From Elusimicrobia bacterium RIFOXYA2_FULL_39_19 (lineage in GTDB: Bacteria; Elusimicrobiota; Endomicrobiia; CG1-02-37-114; XYA2-FULL-39-19): DNA of 55,559 bases. A program made the position numbers and the translations under genes. Under the pieces are notes generated by a model. It did not search any database and had not been told where the DNA came from. It was given only the letters and a program-made list of their open reading frames with translations. Positions 1 to 8,828 of this stretch are shown in pieces. Numbering within the stretch: the first letter of the stretch is position 1; each line of letters begins with the position of its first letter. Location of the stretch: contig MGVC01000044.1 of the NCBI GenBank assembly GCA_001800285.1, forward strand, positions 1 to 55,559, read 5' to 3'.

Positions 1-2
1 TG

Positions 3-53
3 AGTCAGTTTGCGGTAATGTTTGAGGACAGGGTTCCAGCGGAGTATTTATGA
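3..53 (+). CDS. C-terminal tail of an unidentified protein (partial)
   Basis: An open frame enters from the left edge and ends at the TGA at 51-53, giving about 16 residues (…FEDRVPAEYL). Its composition is less AT-rich than the spacer that follows, and the genes after it run in the same direction, so it is probably the end of an upstream gene. It is too short to assign to a family. Confidence 0.4.
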   Translation, partial: SQFAVMFEDRVPAEYL

Positions 54-129
54 ATAGATTAACCGTTTACACAAATTACTTGACAGACTCGCGAAATCTG
101 ATAAAAACACATCTCAAGATTAGATTTTA

Positions 130-375
130 ATGACAATCCTGAATCTATCTCTGTTAATATTTCTCTCCTTTATAGCTTTATACTTAATCTACCGTTTTAA
201 AGATAAAATTGCACTTTACTGGCTTCTGTTTAATCTTCTGCTATCCGTATTCTTGCTTCATTATTTTCTAAATTTCATCTCTCTTGTAATTATAATTTCC
301 TTGTTTTTCTCTTTAATTGTTTATATTGTCTATACATGTTATGCCTGGGAAAGAAAGAGCAGACTAATAAAATGA
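130..375 (+). CDS. Small hydrophobic membrane protein, unknown function
   Basis: This 81-residue protein consists mostly of hydrophobic segments (about residues 4-20, 28-48 and 50-70) separated by short charged stretches (YRFKDK) and ends with a basic tail (WERKSRLIK). It is therefore predicted to be an integral inner-membrane protein with two or three helices. Its TGA overlaps the ATG of the ketopantoate reductase gene (ATGA at 372-375), which suggests translational coupling and makes a real gene more likely. A TTGACA-like hexamer at 80-85 lies upstream, but no convincing -10 box or Shine-Dalgarno sequence follows. I do not recognise the family. Confidence 0.5.
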   Translation: MTILNLSLLIFLSFIALYLIYRFKDKIALYWLLFNLLLSVFLLHYFLNFISLVIIISLFFSLIVYIVYTCYAWERKSRLIK

Positions 376-1310
376 AAATCCTTATTGCCGGCCCCGGAGC
401 CATGGGGTGCCTGTTCGCGGGCCTTCTTTTGAAAAGTAACGAAGTCTCTCTTTTTGATTACAACGCTAAAAGAGCTGCCAGGTTAAATAGAAATGGCATA
501 AAAATATCCGGCTTTTCAAACATTCGCTTTAAAATCAGAGTTATTACAAAAACCTCCCCTATTGAACATTTCGACCTGGTATTACTACTGGTTAAATCAC
601 AATCCACTTCTCAAGCCTTGCAGGATATAAATAAATTCTTAGATAGAAACACTTACCTGCTTACTCTGCAAAACGGTTTAGGAAATGTAGAAATCATATC
701 CAAATATGTATGCGACCACATAAAAGGACTTAATAAAAAACACTTACTTGCCGGTACAACTGCTTTAGGTGCAACCTTAAAAGATCCAGAAAATATTATC
801 CATTCAGGTGCAGGACTAACAACCATTGGATTCATTGAAAAAAATACTAGTAACTCGTCCTTTTTAGTTAGTTTAAAAACTGTTTTCGAAAAATGCGGTA
901 TTAAAACATCAATCACCAGGAATATTTATACTACCCTTTGGTCAAAACTTATCATTAACTCAGCCATTAACCCCATAGGCGCAATTTTTAGAGTATCAAA
1001 CGGCGAACTACTAAAAAACAAATCTATTAAACAACTTCTTTTTTCCACCGTACGTGAATCTTACTCAGTAGCATTAAAGCTTGAAATCAAACCTCTTTAC
1101 TCAAATCCGGAATTAAAAGTAGCTCAAACCTGCAAAAAAACATCTAAAAACCAGAATTCCATGCTTCAGGACATTTTAAAGGGAAAACAAACCGAAATTG
1201 ATAATATAAATGGCGCCATTATTACGCTTGCACTAAAAAATAAAATTGAAACGCCTGTAAACAAAGTCTTGTATTCACTAATCAAACGGCTGGAGACAGA
1301 TACAAAATGA
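372..1310 (+). CDS. panE: 2-dehydropantoate 2-reductase (ketopantoate reductase)
   Basis: The product reduces ketopantoate to pantoate with NADPH in the pantothenate and coenzyme A pathway. The N terminus MKILIAGPGAMGCLFAGLL is the family's dinucleotide-binding motif (GxGAxG). The segment LLLVKSQST and the NGLGN motif near residue 100 are typical, and the C-terminal helical domain carries the substrate-binding TLWSKLIINSAINP motif. At 312 residues the length is normal. I chose the ATG at 372 over one at 336 because it starts directly on the nucleotide-binding strand and overlaps the preceding stop. The gene ends in an ATGA overlap with nth. The CoA link is sensible beside acetyl-CoA genes, although related reductases acting on other 2-oxo acids cannot be excluded. 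Confidence 0.85.
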   Translation: MKILIAGPGAMGCLFAGLLLKSNEVSLFDYNAKRAARLNRNGIKISGFSNIRFKIRVITKTSPIEHFDLVLLLVKSQSTSQALQDINKFLDRNTYLLTLQNGLGNVEIISKYVCDHIKGLNKKHLLAGTTALGATLKDPENIIHSGAGLTTIGFIEKNTSNSSFLVSLKTVFEKCGIKTSITRNIYTTLWSKLIINSAINPIGAIFRVSNGELLKNKSIKQLLFSTVRESYSVALKLEIKPLYSNPELKVAQTCKKTSKNQNSMLQDILKGKQTEIDNINGAIITLALKNKIETPVNKVLYSLIKRLETDTK

Positions 1311-1936
1311 ATTCCAATTCTACAGAGATTTTAAAAAGGTTAAAGAAGCATTATCCGGAAGCAAAAATTGCCCTCAATTATTCCAGCCCGATTGAAATTC
1401 TGGTAGCCACTATTCTTTCAGCCCAATGTACTGACAAACAGGTAAATAAAGTTACTGAAGCCATATTTAAAAAATATAAATCTGCAAAAGATTATGCTTC
1501 TGCAGACATCAAAGAATTTGAACAGGAGATAAAATCAACAGGATTTTATCACAATAAAGCAAAAAATATTGTAGAATCCGCAAAAATCATTGTTACAAAG
1601 CACGGCAGGAAAGTACCTGATACAATGAACAATCTCCTTACTCTTCCAGGAGTGGCCAGAAAAACCGCAAACATTGTTCTTGGTAATGCATATAATATTG
1701 TTGAGGGTATTCCTGTAGACACTCATGTTAAACGGCTATCCCAAAGACTGGGATTGTCAAATGAAAGCAACCCGGAAAAAATTGAACAGGATTTAATGCA
1801 TTTGTTTAAAAAAAAACAATGGTATAAGCTATCCTATTTGCTTATTGAACACGGGAGGAATACTTGCAACGCTAAAAAACCTCTTTGCGACAAGTGCTTC
1901 TTAAAAGATATCTGCCCAAAAAAAGATTATAAATGA
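1307..1936 (+). CDS. nth: Endonuclease III, base-excision repair DNA glycosylase/AP lyase
   Basis: The enzyme removes oxidised pyrimidines from DNA and cleaves at abasic sites. The 209-residue protein has the helix-hairpin-helix segment LPGVARKTANIVLGNA with the catalytic lysine, followed by VDTHVKRLSQRLGL, which contains the catalytic aspartate. The C-terminal [4Fe-4S] loop is complete, with four cysteines spaced C-x6-C-x2-C-x5-C in CNAKKPLCDKCFLKDIC. Length and order match the family. The start overlaps the panE stop and the stop overlaps the next start, placing two DNA-repair glycosylases in one coupled unit. Confidence 0.95.
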   Translation: MNSNSTEILKRLKKHYPEAKIALNYSSPIEILVATILSAQCTDKQVNKVTEAIFKKYKSAKDYASADIKEFEQEIKSTGFYHNKAKNIVESAKIIVTKHGRKVPDTMNNLLTLPGVARKTANIVLGNAYNIVEGIPVDTHVKRLSQRLGLSNESNPEKIEQDLMHLFKKKQWYKLSYLLIEHGRNTCNAKKPLCDKCFLKDICPKKDYK

Positions 1937-2511
1937 AACAACTTAAACCTTCCTTTTTTACCCGTGACACAATTACCGTATCTAAAGCCCTGCTGGGCAC
2001 ATATCTGGTTTCTAAAATCGGAAAACACAAAACAGTCTGCCAAATTACTGAAACTGAAGCCTACTGTGGTACTACTGACCCTGCCTGCCACGTTTATAAA
2101 AGTAAAATCACTGAAAGAAATAAAGTCCTTTTTTCAGCTCCTGGGACTATCTATGTCTATTCAATCTACGGCATGTACTGCTGTCTCAATTTTGTGGCTC
2201 ATAAAAAGAGCTTTGCCGGCGGTGTTTTTATACGTGCGGCAAAACCGGTTTCAGGTATTCCTCTAATGAAAAAAAGAAGAACCACCGATTCGGAAAGCGC
2301 CCTGACTGACGGCCCGTCAAAGCTTTGTATTTCATTAGGCATAAACAAAAAACAAAACACATTGAATTCCTGTCTCAAATCAAGCCCCATTAAACTCTTT
2401 AAAGGCCCTAACCTATCGGCTAAACAGATAAAATCCGGGCTCCGCATAAACATAGATTATGCCGGTAAAGCAAAGCATTGGCCCTGGCGATTCTACATAA
2501 AAAGCAATTAA
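1933..2511 (+). CDS. DNA-3-methyladenine glycosylase (AAG/MPG family)
   Basis: The product excises alkylated purines such as 3-methyladenine. The 192-residue protein shows the AAG signature ETEAYCGTTDPACHVY, then APGTIYVYSIYGMYCCLNFV and the GGVFIRAAKP strand. The catalytic glutamate lies in the ETEAY motif. This family is unrelated to AlkA, so I leave the symbol empty. Translation starts at an ATG overlapping the nth stop (ATGA), giving a coupled nth-AAG repair pair. The next gene has its own promoter, so this is probably the end of the transcription unit, although no strong terminator hairpin is visible. Confidence 0.9.
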   Translation: MKQLKPSFFTRDTITVSKALLGTYLVSKIGKHKTVCQITETEAYCGTTDPACHVYKSKITERNKVLFSAPGTIYVYSIYGMYCCLNFVAHKKSFAGGVFIRAAKPVSGIPLMKKRRTTDSESALTDGPSKLCISLGINKKQNTLNSCLKSSPIKLFKGPNLSAKQIKSGLRINIDYAGKAKHWPWRFYIKSN

Positions 2512-2520
2512 TAATTATTT

Positions 2521-2550
2521 TTGACTTTGTATACCGAAATCTTATATAAT
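2521..2550 (+). promoter_or_regulatory. Sigma-70-type promoter upstream of fhs
   Basis: TTGACT at 2521-2526 and TATAAT at 2545-2550 are separated by 18 bp. A strong Shine-Dalgarno sequence (GGAGG at 2583-2587) precedes the fhs ATG at 2596. This is one of the clearest promoters in the window and probably drives the methyl-branch operon. Confidence 0.7.
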
Positions 2551-2595
2551 TTAGACATTATAAATTCTGCATAAACTCATCCGGAGGAATTCAAA

Positions 2596-4299
2596 ATGTG
2601 TCCAGCAGTCCCGTCAGATCTTGAGATAGCACAATCCATAAAGTTAAAACCCATAACCGAAATTGCCAAATCAGCCGGTATTAAAGATGATGAAATAGAG
2701 CTTTACGGCAATAATAAAGCAAAAATAAAACTTGATATATTAAACAGAGTAAAAAACAACAAACAGGCGAAATATGTTGATGTTACCGCTATCACGCCTA
2801 CTCCGTTAGGGGAAGGAAAAACAGTAACAACTATAGGTGCTTCCTTAGGCCTGGCAAAAATAAACAAAAACGTAATTACCTGCATCAGACAGCCGTCGCT
2901 TGGCCCTGTTTTCGGTATTAAAGGCGGAGCTGCCGGCGGAGGTTACTCACAGGTTCTTCCCATGGAAGAATTTAACCTGCATCTCACAGGTGACGTACAC
3001 GCCATAAGCCTGGCCCATAACCTGGGTATGGCGTTTTTAAATAATGCATATTTCAGGAAACAGTTTGATTTTGACCAGAAAAGAATGCTCTGGAGATATG
3101 TAGTAGACATCAGCGACCGCTTTTTAAGAAATATAGTTATAGGGCTTGGTACTGCTGATGATGGCGTGCCGTTACAAACAGGTTTTGATATCTCCGTTGC
3201 CAGTGAATTGATGGCAATCCTCGCACTTACTACTGACCTTAAAGACTTAAGAAAGCGCATAGGCAAAATGGTTATGGCTTTTACAAGAGATGACAAGCCG
3301 GTTACCGCAGAAAATATTAAAGTTGCCGGCGCCATGACGGCCTTAATGATGGAAACTATAAAACCCACACTTCTTCAGACAACCGAATACACGCCCTGTT
3401 TTGTGCACGCCGGCCCGTTTGCAAACATAGCTCACGGTAATTCTTCAATAATAGCTGACCAGATTGCTGTAAAACTGGGAGATTATGTTGTTACAGAATC
3501 CGGCTTCGGCGCGGATTGCGGTATGGAAAAATTTATGAACATCAAATGCAGGTACTCCGGCATCACACCGAACTGCGTTGTAATGGTTTGTTCAATAAGA
3601 GCTTTAAAAATGCATAGCGGTAAGTTTAAAGTAGTAGCTGGCAAACCGCTTGATGCTGGTTTAACCAAAGAAAATATACCTGCCATTGAAGAAGGTATAT
3701 CAAATCTGCAGAAGCAGATTGAAAATGTATTACTTCACGGAGTACCTGTAGTAGTAGCCATAAATAAATTCTCCAGCGATACTGATAACGAAATTAAATA
3801 CGTTCAAAAAAGGGCTCTTGAATTCGGAGCAGAGGCAGCAGTTTTAAGCGAAGTGTGGGAAAAAGGCGGCAACGGCGGGAAAGACCTTGCCCAGGCTATT
3901 GTAAAAGCCTGTGATAAACCGGCAAAATTCCAGCACCTGTACCCGCTGGATATATCAATCAAAGATAAAATACATACAATTGCAACCAAAATATACGGAG
4001 CAAAAGACGTTCAATATACACCTTTAGCAGAAGAAAAAATTAAACTATTCACTGCTTCCGGCTGGGACAAACTGCCTATTTGTATGGCGAAAACGCATCT
4101 ATCTTTATCCCATGACCCGACATTAAAAGGCAGACCGTCAGGCTTTACACTTCCTATCAGAGATATCAGAGCCTCAGTAGGAGCAGGTTTTCTTTACCCG
4201 CTTTGCGGTGAAATGAGAACCATGCCGGGATTACCTTCAGTACCGGCCGGCACAAAAATAGACATTGATGAAAACGGCAGAATAGTCGGACTTTTCTAA
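2596..4299 (+). CDS. fhs: Formate-tetrahydrofolate ligase
   Basis: The cytoplasmic enzyme joins formate to tetrahydrofolate using ATP, giving 10-formyl-THF, the first folate step of the methyl branch. The 567-residue protein contains the P-loop TPLGEGKTVTT near residue 71, then RQPSLGPVFGIKGGAAGGG and NLHLTGDVHAI, all hallmarks of Fhs. The C terminus (LPSVPAGTKIDIDENGRIVGLF) is intact and the length matches the family. It opens the one-carbon gene run behind its own promoter and a GGAGG ribosome site, and 16 bp separate it from the MetV-RnfC fusion. Confidence 0.97.
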   Translation: MCPAVPSDLEIAQSIKLKPITEIAKSAGIKDDEIELYGNNKAKIKLDILNRVKNNKQAKYVDVTAITPTPLGEGKTVTTIGASLGLAKINKNVITCIRQPSLGPVFGIKGGAAGGGYSQVLPMEEFNLHLTGDVHAISLAHNLGMAFLNNAYFRKQFDFDQKRMLWRYVVDISDRFLRNIVIGLGTADDGVPLQTGFDISVASELMAILALTTDLKDLRKRIGKMVMAFTRDDKPVTAENIKVAGAMTALMMETIKPTLLQTTEYTPCFVHAGPFANIAHGNSSIIADQIAVKLGDYVVTESGFGADCGMEKFMNIKCRYSGITPNCVVMVCSIRALKMHSGKFKVVAGKPLDAGLTKENIPAIEEGISNLQKQIENVLLHGVPVVVAINKFSSDTDNEIKYVQKRALEFGAEAAVLSEVWEKGGNGGKDLAQAIVKACDKPAKFQHLYPLDISIKDKIHTIATKIYGAKDVQYTPLAEEKIKLFTASGWDKLPICMAKTHLSLSHDPTLKGRPSGFTLPIRDIRASVGAGFLYPLCGEMRTMPGLPSVPAGTKIDIDENGRIVGLF

Positions 4300-4315
4300 C
4301 ATTCTAAAACCAATT

Positions 4316-6328
4316 ATGCTTGATTACACCAAATACAGACTAAAACCGGACCAGGAAATACTGGATATTTTAAAAGATAAAACCAGCATTTTCCTCGTTT
4401 CCTGTAAAAAATGCTTCCGCGAATTCACCCATGAAGACGGTGAAACCGAAGAGTGTTATATCCTGCCTAAATTCCTCAAAGACAATAATAAAAAGTTTAC
4501 CGGTTGTGTTGACCTTGATTTCCTTTGCAATTCTCATCATAACGCAAAGATACTGAAAGATATCGATTTCAAAGGAGCTGAAGCAGTAGGTGTGCTTTCC
4601 TGCGGTTTAGGGATAGCCCTGGCGGCGCAAACCATAGAAAAGCTGCCAGTATATGCTATCGCAGATACTATTCCTCAGGCGAATAATAATACCTGTGAAA
4701 CCGCTTATCATGGCATCGCTTTAACTGCACAAAAATGCGCGGCCTGCGCCCAATGCTATTTAAATGTTACCGGAGGTATTTGTCCGATAGTTGATTGTTC
4801 AAAAAGCCTGTTAAACGGCCAGTGCGGGGGAGCAAAAAACGGCAAATGTGAAGTGAAGGGGAAAGACAATTCAACAAAAGACTGTGCCTGGGAAAAAATA
4901 TATAACCGCCTTTCTGTTCAAAAATCACCGGATAATAACACAGCAATAAATATTAGAAATTATGCCAAACCTGCCGTAGAATTCATAAACAAACTCTCAA
5001 ATGCTAACCTTGAAAAAAGAAACCAGGGTTTCTACGGCGGATTACATCCTTTTGAAAACAAAGATACTACAAACGAAAAACCAATTTCATCTTTTCCGGA
5101 ACCGGAGACAGTATCCATACTGCTTTCACAGCACACGGGAGCAATCTGCGAACCTCTGGTAAAATCCGGCGATACTGTACAATTTGGTCAGAAAATCGGC
5201 GACTCAAATTCATTCATATCAGCACCCGTTCACTCAAGCGTCAGCGGCAAAGTCATTTCAATTGAAGAAGCCCTGCATCCGGCAATTCAGAAAAAAGTAA
5301 AAGCTGTCATTATTAAAAATGATTTTAAAAACACACAACACGAAAGCGTAAAACCTGCCGTAAATATTGAAGCTTTATCAAAAGAAGAATTAGTAAACAT
5401 AATCCGCGAAAAAGGTATTGTGGGGTTAGGCGGCGCCATGTTTCCTACACACGTCAAACTTAAACCTCCGAAACCCGTAGATACTCTGCTTATAAACGGC
5501 TGTGAATGTGAACCTTATTTGACAGCTGACAATAGAGTTATGATAGAACATGCCCGGGAAGTAATTTCTGGAATTCAAATACTTGAAAAAATCCTTGGAA
5601 CAAAACAAACCCTAATAGCTATTGAAGATAATAAACCTCAGGCCGTAGAGGCAATGAAGACGCAGACAGGTTCAAGCATAACTGTTTCAACCCTGCCCTC
5701 AAAATACCCGCAGGGCGCTGAAAAAGTGCTTATTAAAAAGACGTTGGGCAGAGATGTACCTGCCGGAAAAATACCGCTGGATGTAGGCGTAGTTGTTACA
5801 AATGTCAGCACAGCCTTATCTGTTTATGATGCTGTTTACAAAGGAACGCCTTTAATTGAAAGAATTATCACTATAAGCGGGAAAAACTGCTCAAAACCCG
5901 GGAATTATAAAGTTAAACTCGGGACCCCGTTACAAAACATATTAAAACACTGTTTTGATAAACCTGCAGATACAAACACAGAAATTAAAATGGGTGGCCC
6001 CATGATGGGTATTTTGCAGCCTTCAATAGAAACTTCAATTATTAAAGGTACTACGGGTATCATCACCGTTGATAAAAAAGTTGTTGAACCTGATACACAA
6101 AGGTCTTGCATAAAATGCGGCAGATGTGTAGACGCCTGCCCTATGGAATTATATCCGTTATTCTATGCCTATTGTTCATCAAAGAATAAACTGGAAGATA
6201 ATGAAAAATATGACGTGGCAGCCTGCATTGAATGCGGTTCCTGTGAAAATATCTGTTCATCAAAAATTGCACTAACATCCATAATCAAACAATCGAAACG
6301 TATTATTGCATCAAAAAAGGTATCTTAA
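4316..6328 (+). CDS. MetV-RnfC fusion: methylene-THF reductase accessory/electron-input protein
   Basis: Two domains are visible in 670 residues. Residues 1 to about 215 form a MetV-type cysteine-rich domain with CAACAQCYLNVTGGICPI and LLNGQCGGAKNGKCEV. From about residue 255 a complete RnfC-like part follows: a barrel-sandwich segment (LLSQHTGAICEPLVKSGD), GLGGAMFPTHVKL near 370, NGCECEPYLTAD, and two C-terminal [4Fe-4S] motifs (CIKCGRCVDACP near 597 and CIECGSCENIC near 637). In Acetobacterium woodii the methylene-THF reductase consists of separate MetF, MetV and RnfC2 proteins, with RnfC2 taking electrons from NADH. Here MetV and RnfC are one chain, followed by another metV and metF. I infer an NADH-dependent reductase module. 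No other rnf genes are nearby. The start has no clear ribosome site. Confidence 0.88.
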   Translation: MLDYTKYRLKPDQEILDILKDKTSIFLVSCKKCFREFTHEDGETEECYILPKFLKDNNKKFTGCVDLDFLCNSHHNAKILKDIDFKGAEAVGVLSCGLGIALAAQTIEKLPVYAIADTIPQANNNTCETAYHGIALTAQKCAACAQCYLNVTGGICPIVDCSKSLLNGQCGGAKNGKCEVKGKDNSTKDCAWEKIYNRLSVQKSPDNNTAINIRNYAKPAVEFINKLSNANLEKRNQGFYGGLHPFENKDTTNEKPISSFPEPETVSILLSQHTGAICEPLVKSGDTVQFGQKIGDSNSFISAPVHSSVSGKVISIEEALHPAIQKKVKAVIIKNDFKNTQHESVKPAVNIEALSKEELVNIIREKGIVGLGGAMFPTHVKLKPPKPVDTLLINGCECEPYLTADNRVMIEHAREVISGIQILEKILGTKQTLIAIEDNKPQAVEAMKTQTGSSITVSTLPSKYPQGAEKVLIKKTLGRDVPAGKIPLDVGVVVTNVSTALSVYDAVYKGTPLIERIITISGKNCSKPGNYKVKLGTPLQNILKHCFDKPADTNTEIKMGGPMMGILQPSIETSIIKGTTGIITVDKKVVEPDTQRSCIKCGRCVDACPMELYPLFYAYCSSKNKLEDNEKYDVAACIECGSCENICSSKIALTSIIKQSKRIIASKKVS

Positions 6329-6329
6329 T

Positions 6330-6932
6330 ATGCTTGTAACCCAGCTCAAATCCAAAGAAGAACTTCTTACGATTATTAAAAAACCGGCCTTTGTAATAAA
6401 ATGCACCGGCTGTAAAGAAGTTCTTTTCCCGGTAACTGAAATTGATGAATTCCTGAAAACTGCAGAAATAACCGTATCTGACATTATTTCAACCGATTAT
6501 ATATGTAATACAGATTTTGCATTGAAGTTGTCAGAAAAATATAAATCTGAAATTTCTAATTCCTTAAATATTATTGTTTTTTCCTGCGGTATTGGAGTAC
6601 AGTCAATCAGCGCTTTATTGGAAAACAAAAAAGTCATTTCCGGCTGTGATACACTTTACATAAACGGATTCCAGGGTTTAAACACCAGAGAAAACAACTG
6701 CCGGCAGTGCGGACAGTGTTATCTCAGCGAAACCGGCGGAATTTGCCCCATAACAGCCTGCAGCAAAAGCCTGCTTAACGGCCAGTGCGGGGGTGCAAAA
6801 AACGGTAAATGTGAAGTAAGCAAAGAAATGGAATGCGGATGGGAAAGAATATACAAACGCCTTGAATTGATAAAAGAAACCCAAAAATTAACCGGTGACA
6901 TAAAGGTCCGGGACTATTTAAAATTACTGTAA
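6330..6932 (+). CDS. metV: MetV, zinc/Fe-S-type subunit of methylene-THF reductase
   Basis: This 200-residue protein is a stand-alone copy of the domain found at the N terminus of the preceding gene. It has a CTGCKEV pair near residue 26, a Rossmann-like core (IIVFSCGIGVQSISALL), and the cysteine cluster CRQCGQCYLSETGGICPITACSKSLLNGQCGGAKNGKCEV. In acetogens MetV partners MetF in methylene-tetrahydrofolate reductase. The ATG at 6330 is preferred over one at 6306: it lies one base after the upstream stop and is preceded by AAGG. The cysteine-rich segment is nearly identical in the two copies, while the N-terminal halves differ, which suggests duplication followed by divergence. Confidence 0.85.
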   Translation: MLVTQLKSKEELLTIIKKPAFVIKCTGCKEVLFPVTEIDEFLKTAEITVSDIISTDYICNTDFALKLSEKYKSEISNSLNIIVFSCGIGVQSISALLENKKVISGCDTLYINGFQGLNTRENNCRQCGQCYLSETGGICPITACSKSLLNGQCGGAKNGKCEVSKEMECGWERIYKRLELIKETQKLTGDIKVRDYLKLL

Positions 6933-6944
6933 AAAGGTGAAAAC

Positions 6945-7826
6945 ATGAAACTAAAAGAACTTTTCAACTCCGGGAAATTTGTTCTAACATCCGAAGTCGG
7001 CCCGCCAAAGGGCTGGAACATTGACAAAACTATCCATGAAGCAGAATCACTCAAAGGCATTGTAGACGCAATTAACGTAACAGACAACCAGTCTTCGGTT
7101 ATGAGGTTTGGTTCTCTTGCTGCCTGCCACTTAATAAAAGATAAAGGCATTGAACCGGTTTTTCAGGTTACCTGCAGAGACAGAAACCGACTGGCCCTAC
7201 AGTCCGATATTTTAAGCGCTGCAGGCCTTGGCATTGAAAACATGTTGTTGTTAACGGGTGACCATACAACCCTAGGTGACCATAAAGATGCAAAACCCGT
7301 CTTTGATCTGGATTCAGTATCCTTAATTCATACAATCAAGAAACTCGAAAGCGGCGTTGACCTGGCAAATAACAAATTAGACGGTGAACCGCCAAAATTC
7401 TGCATAGGGGCAGTAGTTTCTCCATGTGCAGAACCTTTGGAACCGCAGTTAATGAAAATGGACCGCAAAATAAAAGCCGGTGTAGAGTTTTTCCAGACCC
7501 AGGCGGTTTACGAAACGGACAAATTTGCTAAATTCATGGAAAAAGCCAAAAACTCCGGCATACCAGTTATGGCAGGAATTGTTATACTTAAATCAGTAGG
7601 AATGGCAAAGTTCATGAATGAAAATGTTGCCGGCATACATGTTCCTGATAATCTAATAGAAGAGTTAAAAAAAGATAAAGAAAAAACAAAATCCGGTCAG
7701 ACAGGCATAGAAATTGCCGCGCGTTTAATAAAAGACCTTAAACCTTATTGCCAGGGCATACATCTTATGCCGCTGGGCTGGGATGATAAAGTCCCGCAAA
7801 TCCTAAAATTATCGGGGTTAATCTAA
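6945..7826 (+). CDS. metF: Methylenetetrahydrofolate reductase catalytic subunit
   Basis: The enzyme reduces 5,10-methylene-THF to 5-methyl-THF, the last step of the methyl branch, on a flavin held in a TIM barrel. The 293-residue protein begins with FVLTSEVGPPKG, which carries the catalytic glutamate, and continues with INVTDNQSSVMR, PVFQVTCRDRNRLALQSD and LLLTGDHTTLGDH, the standard MetF order. FFQTQAVYETDKF matches the later substrate-binding strand. A GGTG ribosome site lies 12 bp after metV. The stop codon shares one base with the start of the PilZ gene (TAATG), so the two are probably translationally coupled. Confidence 0.95.
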   Translation: MKLKELFNSGKFVLTSEVGPPKGWNIDKTIHEAESLKGIVDAINVTDNQSSVMRFGSLAACHLIKDKGIEPVFQVTCRDRNRLALQSDILSAAGLGIENMLLLTGDHTTLGDHKDAKPVFDLDSVSLIHTIKKLESGVDLANNKLDGEPPKFCIGAVVSPCAEPLEPQLMKMDRKIKAGVEFFQTQAVYETDKFAKFMEKAKNSGIPVMAGIVILKSVGMAKFMNENVAGIHVPDNLIEELKKDKEKTKSGQTGIEIAARLIKDLKPYCQGIHLMPLGWDDKVPQILKLSGLI

Positions 7827-8179
7827 TGGCAGAAAACAGCAATAATGAAAGGCGCAGGTTTGATAGAGTAGATGTTTCCGGTACAGTAAAAATTACTGCA
7901 CCCATAAGTATTTCAAGCAATCAGGGTGATTTTTACGGAATACTTGTAAATATCAGCATTGGCGGTATGGGGGTTGAACTAAATGAGAAACTGCAACTTC
8001 AAAGCATACACGTGTTTTCTTTTACACTAAACCATAAATATGAAATAAAGTTAAAAGGCCAGGTAAAGTGGTTTTTGCAGAAAGACAAAGCGTATCTTCA
8101 TGGCATAGAATTCACGAAAATCGGGTTTTTTACAAAACTTAAACTGAAAAAATATCTAAATGAATCGTTATCCAGCTAA
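7826..8179 (+). CDS. PilZ-domain protein, likely c-di-GMP receptor
   Basis: The 117-residue protein is a single PilZ domain. The cyclic-di-GMP binding signature is complete: RRRFDR near residue 10 gives RxxxR, and NISIGGMG near residue 49 gives the (D/N)xSxxG motif. PilZ proteins bind c-di-GMP and pass the signal to a partner. Both ends are overlapped by one base (TAATG), with metF upstream and fchA downstream, so expression is tied to the one-carbon operon. A c-di-GMP phosphodiesterase-type gene lies two genes on. The partner is unknown. Confidence 0.88.
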   Translation: MAENSNNERRRFDRVDVSGTVKITAPISISSNQGDFYGILVNISIGGMGVELNEKLQLQSIHVFSFTLNHKYEIKLKGQVKWFLQKDKAYLHGIEFTKIGFFTKLKLKKYLNESLSS

Positions 8180-8814
8180 TGCATAAATATCTTGATCAAA
8201 GTTTAGACAAATATCTCAATGACTTGGCTTCAAACCAGCCTGCTCCCGGCGGCGGCAGCGCCTCTGCCCTTGCGGCTTCTACGGGAATATCCCTTTTTTT
8301 AATGGTTGCAAACTTCACTTTAAACAAAAAAGGATATGAGGTGTGCCAGGAAGAAGTTAAAAAAATAGTAACCACGCTCTCTGAATTGAAAACAAAAATG
8401 AATATACTTATTGACGAGGACGTAATTGTTTACCAGCAGGTTTCTCTTGCTTATAAACTGCCAAAAAACACAGAAGAAGAAAAAAACACAAGGGCTTCCG
8501 CCATAGAATCAGTTTCAAAAACTGCTATGTCAGTACCCTGGAAAATAATGGAAGGCTGTCTCGATGCTGCACCTTATGCCAGTAGATTATCGGAAATTGG
8601 CAATAATAATTTAATCAGTGATATTTACTGCGGTGCAGAATTCATTCAATCAGCGTTCAACTCAGCTGTTTGTAACATTGAAATAAACTTGAAAAACATA
8701 AAAGACAGTTCTTTTGTTTCCCAGCATAGAACCATTTATTCAAACAAAAGCAAACTTATAAATTCTCAAATATCTGTTATTTTGAAGAAAACCGGCGGTT
8801 TTATCGCTTTCTAG
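8179..8814 (+). CDS. fchA: Methenyltetrahydrofolate cyclohydrolase (cyclodeaminase family)
   Basis: The product converts 10-formyl-THF to 5,10-methenyl-THF. The family also includes formiminotransferase-cyclodeaminase. The 211-residue protein has the defining glycine-rich loop PAPGGGSASALAAS at residues 22-35 and the all-helical pattern that follows (VMVP-like MSVPWKIMEGC, then LSEIGNNNLISDIYCG). The operon also carries folD, which often has cyclohydrolase activity itself, so the two may divide the cyclohydrolase and dehydrogenase steps. It starts on the TAATG overlap with the PilZ gene. Confidence 0.88.
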   Translation: MHKYLDQSLDKYLNDLASNQPAPGGGSASALAASTGISLFLMVANFTLNKKGYEVCQEEVKKIVTTLSELKTKMNILIDEDVIVYQQVSLAYKLPKNTEEEKNTRASAIESVSKTAMSVPWKIMEGCLDAAPYASRLSEIGNNNLISDIYCGAEFIQSAFNSAVCNIEINLKNIKDSSFVSQHRTIYSNKSKLINSQISVILKKTGGFIAF

Positions 8815-8828
8815 GGGAGATAAGACAA

